A DNA stretch of 64,000 nucleotides from an uncultured Geobacteraceae bacterium (GTDB lineage Bacteria > Desulfobacterota > Desulfuromonadia > Geobacterales > Pseudopelobacteraceae), in the NCBI GenBank assembly GCA_903901875.1, contig CAIUSO010000114.1, positions 22,655 through 86,654 on the forward strand, given 5' to 3'. Positions within the stretch are counted from its first letter, which is position 1. Each line of letters opens with the position of its first letter. The notes under the pieces are model-generated. The model had not been told where the DNA came from. It saw nothing but the letters and a program-made list of their open reading frames with translations, and did no database searches. This document shows positions 9,390-20,008 of this stretch, piece by piece. The translations under genes were made by a program, and so were the position numbers.

Positions 9390-10205
9390 TCACAACGCAG
9401 GCATTGCCCGTCCCATGAATTCATCGAACAGCGGCACAGTAAAGGCAATGTCTCCAAATGAGGGGCTATAGATCATTCCTTTTCTGATCAGGCCGGCACG
9501 TAATGGTCCCATGGCACTCACCTTTATCTGCAATTGATCGGCAACATCACTGGTGCGACAGGTGCCGCCGCCAAGTTCGGCCATTGCTCGCAGAAACAGC
9601 TTCTCCCGTGGAGTCAACCGGTCGAATCGAACTCTGAAGAAATTCTCATCCAGACGCCGTGACACCAGATCGCTCGCTTTCTGAACATCCTGCAAGGAAA
9701 TCGGCGAGGCAGCCGCATGGTTCCATGCCTGATACCCCCACTCCTGAAGGAAATACGGGTACCCTTGAGTCAAACGGAATATCTCCGCAAGAGCATCCGG
9801 AGCAAATTCTTCATGGGCGGCACGCACTGGGTCCTGGAGTGCTTGGTTCGCATCGGATTCCGGCAGTGCCCCAACCACCGGAAAACTAAATAACCGTTCC
9901 GCATATGACTTCGATTCACCAACCAGACCAGGAAGGATCGGCAGACCAGCACCGATCAGAACCAACGGTAGCCCACATTGCTATATTGTGCGGTAGCCAC
10001 TGTTTTTTGCTCTCCGTTCAATCTCATTCAGCAGCACCGTTTTCCCAACGCCACGCAACCCGGTGAGCAACAGGCTTTTCTCCGACCGTCGTGCCAATAC
10101 CCGCCCCAAAAGGACTTCCGCCTGCTCCAAGACTGTGCTGCGACCAGCCAGTTCTGGTGGTGGAGAACCTGCACCCGGAGAGAAAGGGTTTCTTATTTTA
10201 TCCAT
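9390..10205 (-). pseudogene. AAA-family ATPase with central deletion and stop
   Basis: Two blocks of one ATPase gene lie in order. The first (10205 to 9981, 74 codons) has the N-terminal segment with Walker A GLRGVGKTVLL and stops at TAG. The second (9965 to 9390) resumes at PLVLIGAGLPILPG (sensor-1 region) and runs to a normal C-terminal winged-helix part. About 100 residues including Walker B are missing between them. The break shows two copies of GGCTACCG, 28 nt apart, so slippage or recombination between short repeats probably removed the centre. Intact relatives are about 370-400 residues. A truncated N-terminal peptide could still be made but cannot hydrolyse ATP. Confidence 0.8.
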
Positions 10206-10298
10206 AGCAACCTCACTTCTACAAATTTATACATACCTATAGCACTTAAGAGGTATACGTGTGTATAAATCGCTATAATCGTAATATCATCCCGGCAT

Positions 10299-12737
10299 TT
10301 ATTTCTTTGACATAAGCCACTGCTCAAGTGTTTCAGCCAGAGCTTTCTTGTTAAGCGGCTTCGCCAGATAATCATCCATGCCGGATTCAAGGCATTTTTC
10401 CCGATCCCCATCCAGAACATTGGCCGTTACGGCAATTATCGGCACCTTGTGGTTGATAACGGGTGAGGAGCAATCCCTGATAACCGTGGTGGCCGTATAG
10501 CCATCCATTTCCGGCATCATGCAATCCATCAACACCAGATCATAATCAAATATTTCCAATGCCCGCACCGCTTTTCGCCCATCAGCGACAACATCTACCG
10601 TGTAGCCGATATTTTTAAGCAGATTACAAATTATTTTTTGATTTATGGCATTGTCTTCTGCCAAGAGGAGCCGGAGAGCCGTACCATTCGTCGCCGTTTC
10701 CGGTTGCTCCGTACCATTCGCAGCTATCGGTGATACCTCGTCGAAAATAGCTGGCCCCCCTTCCCTGCCGTGCTCAAGCCCGGCAAGCACCAATCGCGCG
10801 GTAAACCAGAAGGTCGAGCCGTTCCCTTCTTCGCTCGACACGCCAATCTCTCCCCCCAGAAGCTCCGCCAGTTCACGGGAAAGGGCCAACCCCAAACCGG
10901 TACCACCATGGGTGCGGGTTGCCGTGCTATCGACCTGGGAAAAAGCGGAAAATATATCCTTGAGGCGGGACTCCTGAATACCAATGCCGGTATCATGGAC
11001 ATCGAACCGTATCACTGCGGCCCCATCCTCCACGGTTTGACAGGTGACCGAGATGACAACAGTTCCTTTGCTGGTAAACTTAATGGCATTATCCACCAGA
11101 CAGGAAAGTATCTGCTGAATTTTGCCGGCATCACCTTTCAACCGGCAGGGGACAGCTGGCGCAATTCGACAGGCCAGACCCAGCCCCGCTTCTGCTGTTC
11201 GGGGAACAAATTTCTGTATTGTTTCTTCCACGACATCCGGGAGATTAAAATCCCTGTTTTCAATATTCAGTTTGTTTACCCTGACCAGGGTAAAGTCCAG
11301 AATATCCGAGATGATATCAAGCAGATTATTACCACACTGGTTGGCTATTTGTGCCAAATCACGCTGTTCATCGGTCAGATCACAATCAAGGAGCAGGCCG
11401 GTCATCCCCAGCATCCCGTTGAGCGGGGTACGCATTTCGTGGCTCATGACCGCCAGAAATTCGTCTTTGGCCAGATTTGCTATTTCGGCCTGTTCCTTGG
11501 CCTTGACAAGTGAGGATTCCAGCTCTTTGCGCTTATTGATGTTTTCCTTGATACCGATATAATGGGTTATGACACCTTCGTCATCACGTAGTGGAGATAT
11601 CTTGGCCTGTTCAAAGGAAATTTCACCCTGTTTGCCTTTATTTATGAATTCCCCTTCCCACACCTGCCCGTTCTTGATGGTACACCAGAGCTCGGAAAAT
11701 GTTTCCGGCGGAGTGAAGCCCGATTTAAGAATTCTCGGATTCTGCCCGATGGCCTCTTTCGCAGTATAGCCGCTCAACTGGGTAAAATTATGATTGACAA
11801 ATTGTATCGTACCCTCCGTATCGGTAATAACCACCGTAACGGGACTTTGGTCAACAACACGGGAAAGCAGGCGAAGTTGTTTTTCGGCAACCTTACGCCA
11901 GGTAATATCTTCATGAGCTATGACAGCGTACCTTTCTCCATTTATGCTGAAGGGGCTCGCCTTGCAGATGAACCAGAGATCTTGTTCAGGAGTGCGGTAA
12001 GGATATTCCTTCATGAACAGGGGTGACGTGTCATTCAGCACCGCGTTGATGCCGGACGTGAACTCACTGGTGGACAGATCCTGCACCGCAAACGGTGACT
12101 GGCGCGCGAAAAAATAATTGGTTCCCACACCACTGCTCTCTTTTATCTCACCATTCTCACCACCAAAAGTTTCCCAGGCACGGTTTGTAGTAACTATGGT
12201 GCCCTGCCTGTTTATGACGCAGATATGGGCCCTGATGCCGTCAAGGGTTGACTTGTAAAACGCATCCTGTGCCGTCAGGCTCGCCTCTGCTTTTTTTAAA
12301 TCGGTGACATCTGTCACAAGGACAAAGAAGCCATTGACGCCGGCATCATCTCTGTCAGGTATATAGTTAGTCCAGGTATAACCGATACTGCCATCGGGCC
12401 TGGTTAAAGCTCGTTCGAATTGTTGATGTTCACCAGCCATGGCTGCAGTAATGAAGGGTTCATTCTTGTTAAACAGCTCCTCACCCATAAAATCCCGGAT
12501 ATGCATACCGTCCAGCTCTTCGAGACTTTTACCAAACCACTCCTGATAGCCACGATTGGCAAAGCCGCAGCGAAGATCCCGGTCCCAGTAGCCAACCATT
12601 CCGGGGAGGACATCAATCAGATCCCTCATGAAACGCTCACTCTTTACCCGAGAGGCTGCAACCTGCTGAGAGGTTTTGTGATCCGCAACGACCTCACCGG
12701 GAAGCTGCGGTGTCCCTCCATTATTTTCAGTATTCAT
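10299..12737 (-). CDS. PAS-rich hybrid histidine kinase with C-terminal receiver
   Basis: 812 residues, soluble. Three PAS/PAC units (about 30-410; first one LIDVLPGMVGYWD), HisKA with SHEMRTPLNG (His433), HATPase ([21 protein letters not shown]), and a receiver (about 690-805) with LMDCMMPEMDG. The usual DFSKIEAGK after the H-box is DFTLVRVNK here, a change shared with the kinase at 20009-23488. From residue 30 on it is a clear paralogue of that protein's C-terminal 800 residues. It ends the operon 19525 to 10299; AGGA stands eight bases before the ATG, 18 nt after the preceding stop. Confidence 0.92.
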   Translation of the reverse strand: MNTENNGGTPQLPGEVVADHKTSQQVAASRVKSERFMRDLIDVLPGMVGYWDRDLRCGFANRGYQEWFGKSLEELDGMHIRDFMGEELFNKNEPFITAAMAGEHQQFERALTRPDGSIGYTWTNYIPDRDDAGVNGFFVLVTDVTDLKKAEASLTAQDAFYKSTLDGIRAHICVINRQGTIVTTNRAWETFGGENGEIKESSGVGTNYFFARQSPFAVQDLSTSEFTSGINAVLNDTSPLFMKEYPYRTPEQDLWFICKASPFSINGERYAVIAHEDITWRKVAEKQLRLLSRVVDQSPVTVVITDTEGTIQFVNHNFTQLSGYTAKEAIGQNPRILKSGFTPPETFSELWCTIKNGQVWEGEFINKGKQGEISFEQAKISPLRDDEGVITHYIGIKENINKRKELESSLVKAKEQAEIANLAKDEFLAVMSHEMRTPLNGMLGMTGLLLDCDLTDEQRDLAQIANQCGNNLLDIISDILDFTLVRVNKLNIENRDFNLPDVVEETIQKFVPRTAEAGLGLACRIAPAVPCRLKGDAGKIQQILSCLVDNAIKFTSKGTVVISVTCQTVEDGAAVIRFDVHDTGIGIQESRLKDIFSAFSQVDSTATRTHGGTGLGLALSRELAELLGGEIGVSSEEGNGSTFWFTARLVLAGLEHGREGGPAIFDEVSPIAANGTEQPETATNGTALRLLLAEDNAINQKIICNLLKNIGYTVDVVADGRKAVRALEIFDYDLVLMDCMMPEMDGYTATTVIRDCSSPVINHKVPIIAVTANVLDGDREKCLESGMDDYLAKPLNKKALAETLEQWLMSKK

Positions 12738-12755
12738 GAAATCGTCCTGTAATTG

Positions 12756-15335
12756 TTATTGGCCAGCCGCCCCGCTCTGCCCCAGCCATGTATCAAGCAT
12801 CACTGCGAGAAGCTCCTTTTTAATCGGCTTTGACAGATAGTCGTCCATGCCTGCCTGTAAACAGTTTTCTCGATCTTCAGTCATGGCGTTGGCGGTCATG
12901 GCTATGATCGGCACCATACGGTTCAGGACCGGGGAGGTTGGGGAGCGAATGGCCGCCGTTGCTTCGAAACCGTCCATCTCCGGCATCTGGCAATCCATAA
13001 ACACCACGTCGTAATCTACCATTTCAAGGGCACGGACCGCCTCAAGACCATTGGCCACGACATCGACCCCATAGCCCAGATTCTGCAAGGTTTTTTGGGC
13101 AACCTTTTGATTAATGATATTATCTTCCGCCAAAGGAATGCGGACAGTTCGCCCGCTCCGCTCTACCCCTTGACCGGAGACATCTCTCGATGGTTCATCG
13201 GTCCGGCTGATTTTACCCAGAGCGTGCGCAATACTGTCCCGTAGTTTGCTCCGGCGAACCGGCTTGGCCACGTAACCGGAAAAACCCGCTTCCTCAATCA
13301 GCGAAGCATTGCGGTTCTGGCCAAAGGCCGATACCATGACCAACCGGGTCTCTGCCAGCAGTGGATCGGCCTTGATACGGTGACCCAACTCAAGACCGTC
13401 GATTCCCGGCATTCTCTGATCAATCAACGCAACCTGAAATGGTGCTCCCGCTACGGCCGCTTCCCGGAGGAGTTCCAATCCCCGTTCCCCATCGGCAACG
13501 GCAACAGCTCGGCATTCCCAGCGTTCCAGCAGACCAGCCAGTACGCTGCGACAGGTCTCGTTGTCGTCCACAATCAGGATTTTGGTACCCAGAATATCAA
13601 GGGGGGAGACCTTCTCTTCGGGCGTGCAACAACTACCACCACCGGCCTGTTTAGCAAATTGCACCGTAAAACCGAAGGTTGCCCCCTTGCCATAGTCACT
13701 GGTCACCGTGATCTTGCCCCCCATGATCTCTGCCAACTGCTTGCAGATGGCAAGACCCAACCCGGTACCGCCAAACTTGCGAGTGGTGCCCCCCTCGGCC
13801 TGGGCAAAAGGGGCAAAGACCGCGTCAAGGCGATCTGCCGGAATCCCGATGCCGGTATCCTTCACCTCAAAAATCACCGTGACCCAACCGGTCCGATCAT
13901 CTTGCAGTGAGGCACTGATGACAATTTCGCCACTGTTCGTGAACTTGATGGCATTGCCAACCAGATTGGTGATTATCTGTCGGACTCTTCCCACGTCTCC
14001 CTGTAAAACGACAGGAATTGCAGGATCAACGATGTTAATCAACTCAAGCCCCTTTTCAGCAGCCCGCAGTGACAGCAACTCCGCCGTATCTTCTACCATG
14101 GCGCACAGATCAAAGTCGAGTATTTCCAGATCAAGTTTTCCCGCCTCAATCTTGGAAAAATCGAGGATATCATTAATAATGTCCAACAGATTTTCGCCGC
14201 TTTTACGGATTATTTCGGAAAAATCCCGCTGTTCCGGTGAAAGATCCGTATCCGCCAAAAGGCTGGTCATGCCGATGACACCGTTCATCGGCGTGCGTAT
14301 TTCATGGCTCATGGATGACAAAAAGATGCTCTTGGCACGGGTAGCCGCCTCGGCATGCTCTTTTGCGATGTTCAATTCCTTGATGAATTTGAGCAGTTTA
14401 ATTTCAGCAAGCTTCCGTTCCGTTATATCCTCATGGGAAATAATCGCATATTTGGTGTTGGAAACCGTAAAGAGACTGATATTACAGACAAACCAGCGCA
14501 TGACCGTCGGAGAATGGCACGGGTACTCCAGACGGTGGGTAGGTAGCGTCCCATCCAGGACCCCCTTGATGGCCCCGGTAAAATTCACAATATCCGGATC
14601 TCCGAGATCACAGGCGGTAATACAGGTATTCAGATAATTAGCACCAACATCGAAGGTTCCCGGGGACGCACCATTGGCGGCGGCATAATCATTCCAGGCC
14701 CGGTTGGTAAACAGTATGGTCCCCCCTGCATCAATAACACAGATGTGGGCACCTAAGCCATCCAGCGTGGCATGGGTGAACTGTTCCTGCTCTTGAAGCT
14801 GATGGTATAACTGTTTCGAATCGGTCACGTCATGAATGAACCCATACCCCAGCACCCTGCCATCGTCGGTTCTTTGCGGGTGGGCAACACCGTGGTGCCA
14901 ACGTATACGTTTGTCCTCACGCACAACCCGGTATTCATAATCCCACGTCTGAAGCGTCGTACCAGAGACGCCGATTGACTGCATCATGGCAGGGTAATCA
15001 TCAAGATGAACCGTTTCAAACAGCCGCTTCACATCCCCCCGTACCTGTTCAGGTGAAACGCCTGACAGCTCTTGTATCCCCTCGCTGACGTAGGGAAATT
15101 TGACATGGCCGCCGGGAGACATTTCAAACTTGAAAAACATGCCCGGCACATGACGGGAAAGAGCTCCCAGGAGTTCGTGGCTCTGCCGTGCCTGTTCCCG
15201 CTGGAACTTCAATTCCAGGTGGTTACGTACCCGCATCAGTACCAACCCCATATTGAATGGCTTGGAGATAAAGTCGATTGCTCCCGCCTCCAGCCCCCTG
15301 ATTTCATCGTCAATGCTGTTGAGGGCTGAAATCAT
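12756..15335 (-). CDS. PAS hybrid histidine kinase with two receivers, N-terminal receiver destroyed
   Basis: About 859 residues from ATG 15335 (a TTG one codon earlier also fits). The protein begins inside a receiver domain: [14 protein letters not shown] to KPFNM is its C-terminal third. Then come two PAS units (about 55-290), His[12 protein letters not shown] (His344) with DFSKIEAGK, HATPase ([11 protein letters not shown]), a first receiver (about 590-715, [11 protein letters not shown]) and a second (about 740-855, [11 protein letters not shown]). No ribosome site precedes this start. The original one, with GGAGG, is at 15369 and leads into a stop after 19 codons (separate entry). The kinase core is intact; whether it is translated is unknown. 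Middle gene of a three-kinase operon. Confidence 0.75.
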   Translation of the reverse strand: MISALNSIDDEIRGLEAGAIDFISKPFNMGLVLMRVRNHLELKFQREQARQSHELLGALSRHVPGMFFKFEMSPGGHVKFPYVSEGIQELSGVSPEQVRGDVKRLFETVHLDDYPAMMQSIGVSGTTLQTWDYEYRVVREDKRIRWHHGVAHPQRTDDGRVLGYGFIHDVTDSKQLYHQLQEQEQFTHATLDGLGAHICVIDAGGTILFTNRAWNDYAAANGASPGTFDVGANYLNTCITACDLGDPDIVNFTGAIKGVLDGTLPTHRLEYPCHSPTVMRWFVCNISLFTVSNTKYAIISHEDITERKLAEIKLLKFIKELNIAKEHAEAATRAKSIFLSSMSHEIRTPMNGVIGMTSLLADTDLSPEQRDFSEIIRKSGENLLDIINDILDFSKIEAGKLDLEILDFDLCAMVEDTAELLSLRAAEKGLELINIVDPAIPVVLQGDVGRVRQIITNLVGNAIKFTNSGEIVISASLQDDRTGWVTVIFEVKDTGIGIPADRLDAVFAPFAQAEGGTTRKFGGTGLGLAICKQLAEIMGGKITVTSDYGKGATFGFTVQFAKQAGGGSCCTPEEKVSPLDILGTKILIVDDNETCRSVLAGLLERWECRAVAVADGERGLELLREAAVAGAPFQVALIDQRMPGIDGLELGHRIKADPLLAETRLVMVSAFGQNRNASLIEEAGFSGYVAKPVRRSKLRDSIAHALGKISRTDEPSRDVSGQGVERSGRTVRIPLAEDNIINQKVAQKTLQNLGYGVDVVANGLEAVRALEMVDYDVVFMDCQMPEMDGFEATAAIRSPTSPVLNRMVPIIAMTANAMTEDRENCLQAGMDDYLSKPIKKELLAVMLDTWLGQSGAAGQ

Positions 15336-15369
15336 CAACGACCAGTATGTTACCTTTTACTGCCGGCAT
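15310..15369 (-). pseudogene. Orphaned start of the frameshifted receiver domain
   Basis: ATG 15369, five bases after GTGGAGG, opens 19 codons that begin exactly like a receiver ([13 protein letters not shown]) and then hit TGA at 15310-15312. The second frame picks up at the residues normally 75-80 positions later (MISALN). The join lies in GTTGATGATTTC, where ATGA could belong to either side. An out-of-frame deletion of roughly 230 nt explains this best. Confidence 0.75.
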
Positions 15370-15388
15370 AAGAACCTCCACCCGTTAA

Positions 15389-18300
15389 CTACAGAGTAAT
15401 TTTATCCAGCGTCAGTAAGGCACCGGCAAAGTCTATGGCGTCAACTTGCCGGCACAACGTTTCAACTTCTAACGAAGCGGGTAATTGTGAAGCCAGCGTT
15501 TCAACCAGATGCAATGCGCTGGAATCCCCCCGTTGCAATGCCCTTCGAAGTGCCGTGACCGTCGCCGTGCTGTCCCCCTGCCGGTCGTTCGACTGCGGAA
15601 CTTTTCGGTCATCCTCCATGGTCAACGTTCTGACCACATCGGAGATAATCTCCATCTGCTCCCGAACTGCCCCCGTGAAGCGGGCAAGGGTGGCAGCATC
15701 CCCTTCACCCTTGAGGGTCGCTTCCAGCTCTTTACAGATACGGTTCAGCTCCGTGGCACCCACGTTGGCCGAAATGCCTTTCAGGGAGTGGGCCTGCCGC
15801 GTGGCGGCTTCACGGTTATCCCGGTCTATGGCGGCGCAGAGTTCATCAACTACGACGGCTCCCTCTCTGACAAAAGCGTTAGCCATTCTCTTCATCATGG
15901 TGACATCATCCATACATCGGCTCAGAAGCTCGTCAACATCAAGGCCCTGCACTGTCGGGAGCAGGGGGGAACTTTCAGGTAGGGGAACCGGCTCAGGTTC
16001 CGCACGTGAGGTATCTCCGCGGCTGGTCATGGCAGCCACCATGCGAAACAAAGCGTCCGGGTTGACCGGCTTGGTGATGAGATCGTCCATGCCCGCCTGC
16101 AGGCATCGTTCACGCTCTTCCGCCATGGCGTGTGCCGTCATTGCCACAATGGGCAGACGGGACGAATCCCACCGTTCCCGTATCGTTCGTGCCGCCGTAA
16201 GTCCATCCATAACCGGCATCTGAACATCCATCAGAACCAGGTCGTATGCACCATGGGCATCGGCAACCATTTCCACCGCCTCACGCCCATTGGCAGCCGT
16301 GGCAACGGAGACACCAACCCGCTCCAGCAGTTCCGATGCCAGTTGTGTGTTGATGGCGTTGTCATCGACCAGCAGTATATGCACCCCCGCAAACTCATCG
16401 TTTTTGAAGCATACCGGTGGCTTACGTGGTGGGGTACCGATGCCGGCACTGATCGGCATCGTGGCGGTGGCGGTGAGGCATTCCTCCCCCCCCTTATGGA
16501 GAGTGCACCCGCACCACAGTGAGAAGCTGAACCTGCTACCTACGCCGGGAGTGCTTGTCACCGAGATATCACCTCCCATCAACTGCACCAGGCTTTGGCA
16601 GATGGAGAGACCGAGGCCGCTGCCGCCATACTCGCGGGTGGTTGACGTATCGGACTGTGTAAACGGCTGAAAGAGCAGATCTAGCTGATCCGGTGGGATG
16701 CCGATACCAGAATCTTGCACGGTAAAGAGTATGTTGACCCGATTGGATTCCTCGTCGACTTCCGTAATGAGCGCGGAGAGCGCGACCTCCCCCGTCGCAG
16801 TGAACTTGATTGCATTGTTTATGAGATTGGTAATGACCTGTTGAAGACGGAGCGGATCACCAATCAGAATTGGCGGGAGAGTATCCTCCTCGGGCAGTAT
16901 GAGAGACAGCCCCTTATTCTCAGCAGCTATTTTCTGAAGTGTCGCAATATTTTCAAACAGCTGCATCGTGGAAAACTCTACCTCCTCGATGGTAAGCATA
17001 TTGGCCTCAATTTTTGAAAAGTCGAGAATGTCATTCAGTATGCCCATGAGAGCTTCGCCCGAATAGGTTATTTTGTTCAGGTAGTCATGAACTTTCGGGG
17101 AGAGGTCCTGTTGCAGTGCCAGATACCCCATGCCGATGATGCCGTTCATGGGGGTACGGATCTCATGGCTCATATTGGCGAGGAAACGGCTCTTGGCAAG
17201 GTTTGCCGCTTCGGCCGAGACGATGGCTTTTTCCCGCTCTGCTTCGTACCGGGAACGCTCGGTAATATCGGTATCAACGCCTCTATACCCGGTCAGGTTT
17301 CCGTCACTATCAAGGATAGGCACTCCATTGGTGCAAATGAGGACCTGATGCCCCTCTTTGTGTATGTACCAACTCTCCAGATTTTTAATAGTTGCCGTAT
17401 GGGCACTAACCTCACTGAACAGACTTCTTACCTGTTCCGCTTCCTCTGACGACATAAAGTCGTAGATGGTGTTACCCTCTATTTCTGACGGGTTATAGCC
17501 CAGTACCTTATGAACCTGGGGAGAGCAGTAGGTGTAGCACCCCTCCTGATCGACTTCCCATACCCAATCAGACATGGTTAATATTATGGCATTGAGAGTT
17601 TCGTTGGATGCAACGGCGTCCGCATTGGCCTGTAACAGTGCCAACTCGGCCATTTTAAGATCAGTAACGTCGTTAAATGACCAGACACGCCCCACAATAG
17701 TAGGGCCGACTTTTTGCGGTTGGGAATTGCGCAGGAATATGCGGCCATCGGCAAGATGGAGTGTGTCACAGCTGGAAGCTTGCGGGTTGTCGTAGAGCTC
17801 CCTCACCTTGGCCAGAAACTGTTCCGGATCGGCCATTTGTGCAACAACATGGGCGAGTATGGGATCACTGATATTTTTATCCAGAAGTTCCGGGGGCACG
17901 CGCCACAGGTCAAGGAATTTCTGATTCCAGAGGGAAATATGGCCATTCAGGTCAACCGCCAGGACACCATCCATGGTGGCTTCCAGGGTACCACCGAGCA
18001 GTGACATGGTCGAAGCCAGGGCCTCACTGGTCTGCGTAAGGCTGGTAATATCGTAACTGACACCGGTCATACGGTGTGGTGTATCGTTTTCATCCCGTTC
18101 AATCCTGCCAAAGGCCCTGATGGTGCGGATAGCACCATCGGACCACACCACGCGAAATTCGATATTGAACTCCCGCTCTCCGTTCAAGGCCATTATAATG
18201 GCGGCATCACTCCGTTCAATGTCATCGGGATGCAGTCCCCCCATCCAGGCTTCATAGGTACCGGCAAAATTTTCTGCACGCACTCCGTACAGTCGATACA

Positions 18301-19525
18301 TCCACTCATCCCAGATCAGCCTGTTTTCCGGGATGATCCACTCCCAGACACCGATACCTCCCGAGTCGACGGCCAGCGCAAAACGATTGCTCAGCCTCTC
18401 CAACTGAACCTTCTGCTCAGTCAGCTCACGGGACATGGTTGCCGCCAGTGCCAACGCCTTGTCTCTGGTACTGGAGAGGAGATAGCTTATTGCCGACAGC
18501 AAAAAGCTGACCAGAATGCAGGACCCCAGTGCCAGGCGGGAGTTCTCCCGTTCAAGATGTCTGGCAAATGACGGAAGACACTTAAAATCGATACACCATT
18601 TTTTCCCATAGGCATCCAGTGAGACCCGCTTGGTAAAATAGGGGACAAAGTCCGTGGGAATCTGGTTCAGCTCCGTCTGTATGCTACTGAACATCAGCTC
18701 TTTTTCAGCAGGGGCCTCGCTCGCATACACCTCAAACCCGACATCCGGTGGCAGCTTTGCCATGGTTCCGTAAATGAAATCGTTCATCCTGATGGGACTG
18801 TAGACAAAACCATAAAAAGCTTTACGCCGCAACTCCACCGAATCGGTCGGCATCCCCTTTCGGTATATGGGGGTATACATGAGCATACCGCTCTGTTTGT
18901 CCTTTTCCGTCTCCTGGACCAGTATTATTTTGGCGGCAATTGTCGTAGCACCGCTGTCGATAGCTTTATCCATTGCACCGCGGCGCACCGGCTCGGAGTA
19001 CATGTCATAGCCGAACGCACGCTGATTTCTCCAGTTAAAGGGTTCAAGGTACATGATCGAACTGTACGCAGGGCGCTCTCCCAACGGCTTGATCGTGTAT
19101 TCGGGAAACCCCTCTGCCCGCACCGATGCGATATTTTTCTCTTTTTCAGCCGGGGTAAGCCAGATACTGAAACCAATCCCCAGTATGCCGGGATGATTTT
19201 CGTCGAGACGGAGCGTTGAGACGAAGCGTCGCCACTCGCTGCGGGAAACCTGGTCACTGCCGTTAAACAGCCCGACGCCACCAAGAAGAACCTGCTCGTG
19301 GTCATGCATCCGCTTTTCAATCTGCCGGGAGACCACGGAGGTTATCTCCGCAAAGGTTTCAGCCGCTTTATTCTGATAACTCTGTTCAAGCATCCACCAC
19401 AGGAACAGTGACGTTCCCAACGAAGCACACAGCACGAGAACGGAAAGGGCACCGGCACGAGTGACGAAAGCTCCGATGTTAAAATTACCGACCGTGCGGC
19501 GGGCAGTAGAAGGAAGTACGCTCAT
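15389..19525 (-). CDS. CHASE-domain membrane hybrid histidine kinase with receiver and HPt
   Basis: 1378 residues. TM1 (about 24-47), periplasmic CHASE domain (about 75-300; typical WLTPAEK and RPAYSSIMYLEPF segments), TM2 (about 335-357), three PAS/PAC units (about 385-770), His[12 protein letters not shown] (His787) with DFSKIEAN, HATPase (GGSGLGLSICQ), receiver (about 1065-1185, LMDVQMPVMDG) and a C-terminal HPt domain with AHSLKG (His1246). CHASE domains sense small extracellular ligands. The built-in HPt can pass phosphate to receivers of the two downstream kinases or to an unlinked regulator (inference). First gene of the operon; AGGCGG precedes the ATG. A possible promoter TTGCAA-N17-TTAAAT lies about 60 nt upstream. 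Confidence 0.93.
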   Translation of the reverse strand: MSVLPSTARRTVGNFNIGAFVTRAGALSVLVLCASLGTSLFLWWMLEQSYQNKAAETFAEITSVVSRQIEKRMHDHEQVLLGGVGLFNGSDQVSRSEWRRFVSTLRLDENHPGILGIGFSIWLTPAEKEKNIASVRAEGFPEYTIKPLGERPAYSSIMYLEPFNWRNQRAFGYDMYSEPVRRGAMDKAIDSGATTIAAKIILVQETEKDKQSGMLMYTPIYRKGMPTDSVELRRKAFYGFVYSPIRMNDFIYGTMAKLPPDVGFEVYASEAPAEKELMFSSIQTELNQIPTDFVPYFTKRVSLDAYGKKWCIDFKCLPSFARHLERENSRLALGSCILVSFLLSAISYLLSSTRDKALALAATMSRELTEQKVQLERLSNRFALAVDSGGIGVWEWIIPENRLIWDEWMYRLYGVRAENFAGTYEAWMGGLHPDDIERSDAAIIMALNGEREFNIEFRVVWSDGAIRTIRAFGRIERDENDTPHRMTGVSYDITSLTQTSEALASTMSLLGGTLEATMDGVLAVDLNGHISLWNQKFLDLWRVPPELLDKNISDPILAHVVAQMADPEQFLAKVRELYDNPQASSCDTLHLADGRIFLRNSQPQKVGPTIVGRVWSFNDVTDLKMAELALLQANADAVASNETLNAIILTMSDWVWEVDQEGCYTYCSPQVHKVLGYNPSEIEGNTIYDFMSSEEAEQVRSLFSEVSAHTATIKNLESWYIHKEGHQVLICTNGVPILDSDGNLTGYRGVDTDITERSRYEAEREKAIVSAEAANLAKSRFLANMSHEIRTPMNGIIGMGYLALQQDLSPKVHDYLNKITYSGEALMGILNDILDFSKIEANMLTIEEVEFSTMQLFENIATLQKIAAENKGLSLILPEEDTLPPILIGDPLRLQQVITNLINNAIKFTATGEVALSALITEVDEESNRVNILFTVQDSGIGIPPDQLDLLFQPFTQSDTSTTREYGGSGLGLSICQSLVQLMGGDISVTSTPGVGSRFSFSLWCGCTLHKGGEECLTATATMPISAGIGTPPRKPPVCFKNDEFAGVHILLVDDNAINTQLASELLERVGVSVATAANGREAVEMVADAHGAYDLVLMDVQMPVMDGLTAARTIRERWDSSRLPIVAMTAHAMAEERERCLQAGMDDLITKPVNPDALFRMVAAMTSRGDTSRAEPEPVPLPESSPLLPTVQGLDVDELLSRCMDDVTMMKRMANAFVREGAVVVDELCAAIDRDNREAATRQAHSLKGISANVGATELNRICKELEATLKGEGDAATLARFTGAVREQMEIISDVVRTLTMEDDRKVPQSNDRQGDSTATVTALRRALQRGDSSALHLVETLASQLPASLEVETLCRQVDAIDFAGALLTLDKITL

Positions 19526-19685
19526 GATTCCGCCTTAAGAGGTTAAGTGGCATAGTAAGTACATCGTTTCATTTAAATGCATAAGAGAGAAGATTGCAAG
19601 TCGCTATCATTCTGACAGAGTTTGCAGGATAAAGCCTACAGCAGGTAGGAGTGGGCACACACGGCAGGCATTTGATTATTATACA

Positions 19686-19886
19686 TCAACATGAAGCACC
19701 CCGTGCTTTGGCGAAGATATCCCGTACTGCCGACACCCACTCGGCACTGAACCTATCTCCGTTTGTCAGCCACGCTTCCATACTTCGCGTCTGTTCCACT
19801 TTAACGGCCCCCTTTTCATCGCAGACCGCTGCGACAATAAGGACACCGGTCCCTTTCATGTCTCCCCCCATCTCATTGTCAGTCAT
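19686..19886 (-). CDS. Short ORF of unknown function, possibly a gene remnant
   Basis: 66 codons from ATG 19886. The product (GVLIVAAVCDEKGAVKVEQ then EAWLTNGDRFSAEWVSAVRD) has a believable protein composition, but there is no ribosome site. The same frame runs open for about 25 codons upstream of the ATG into the G-rich hairpin, so it may be the 3' part of a lost gene. It lies downstream of the PYP-kinase operon, in the gap before the CHASE-kinase gene. I do not recognise a family. Confidence 0.35.
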   Translation of the reverse strand: MTDNEMGGDMKGTGVLIVAAVCDEKGAVKVEQTRSMEAWLTNGDRFSAEWVSAVRDIFAKARGASC

Positions 19887-19938
19887 TGCGGTGAATTCAT
19901 GACTCAGCAGTTCGAAGTTTTCTGCGGAAAGTTGCCTT

Positions 19939-19985
19939 AAAAGTCCCCCCTCCCCTTGTGGAGGGGGTTAGGGGGAGGGGAGGCT
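19939..19985 (-). repeat. C/G-rich hairpin element after the PYP-kinase operon
   Basis: On the minus strand CCCCCTCC, a 6-nt loop and GGAGGGGG form a perfect 8-bp stem (19946-19967), followed by ACTTTT. A further C-rich CCCCTCCCCCTAA precedes it. The look is that of a dispersed REP-like element, and it could end transcription of the kinase gene whose stop is 24 nt upstream. Copy number cannot be judged from one window. Confidence 0.5.
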
Positions 19986-20008
19986 CAATGCAAGGACCAA
20001 TCCGGAGA

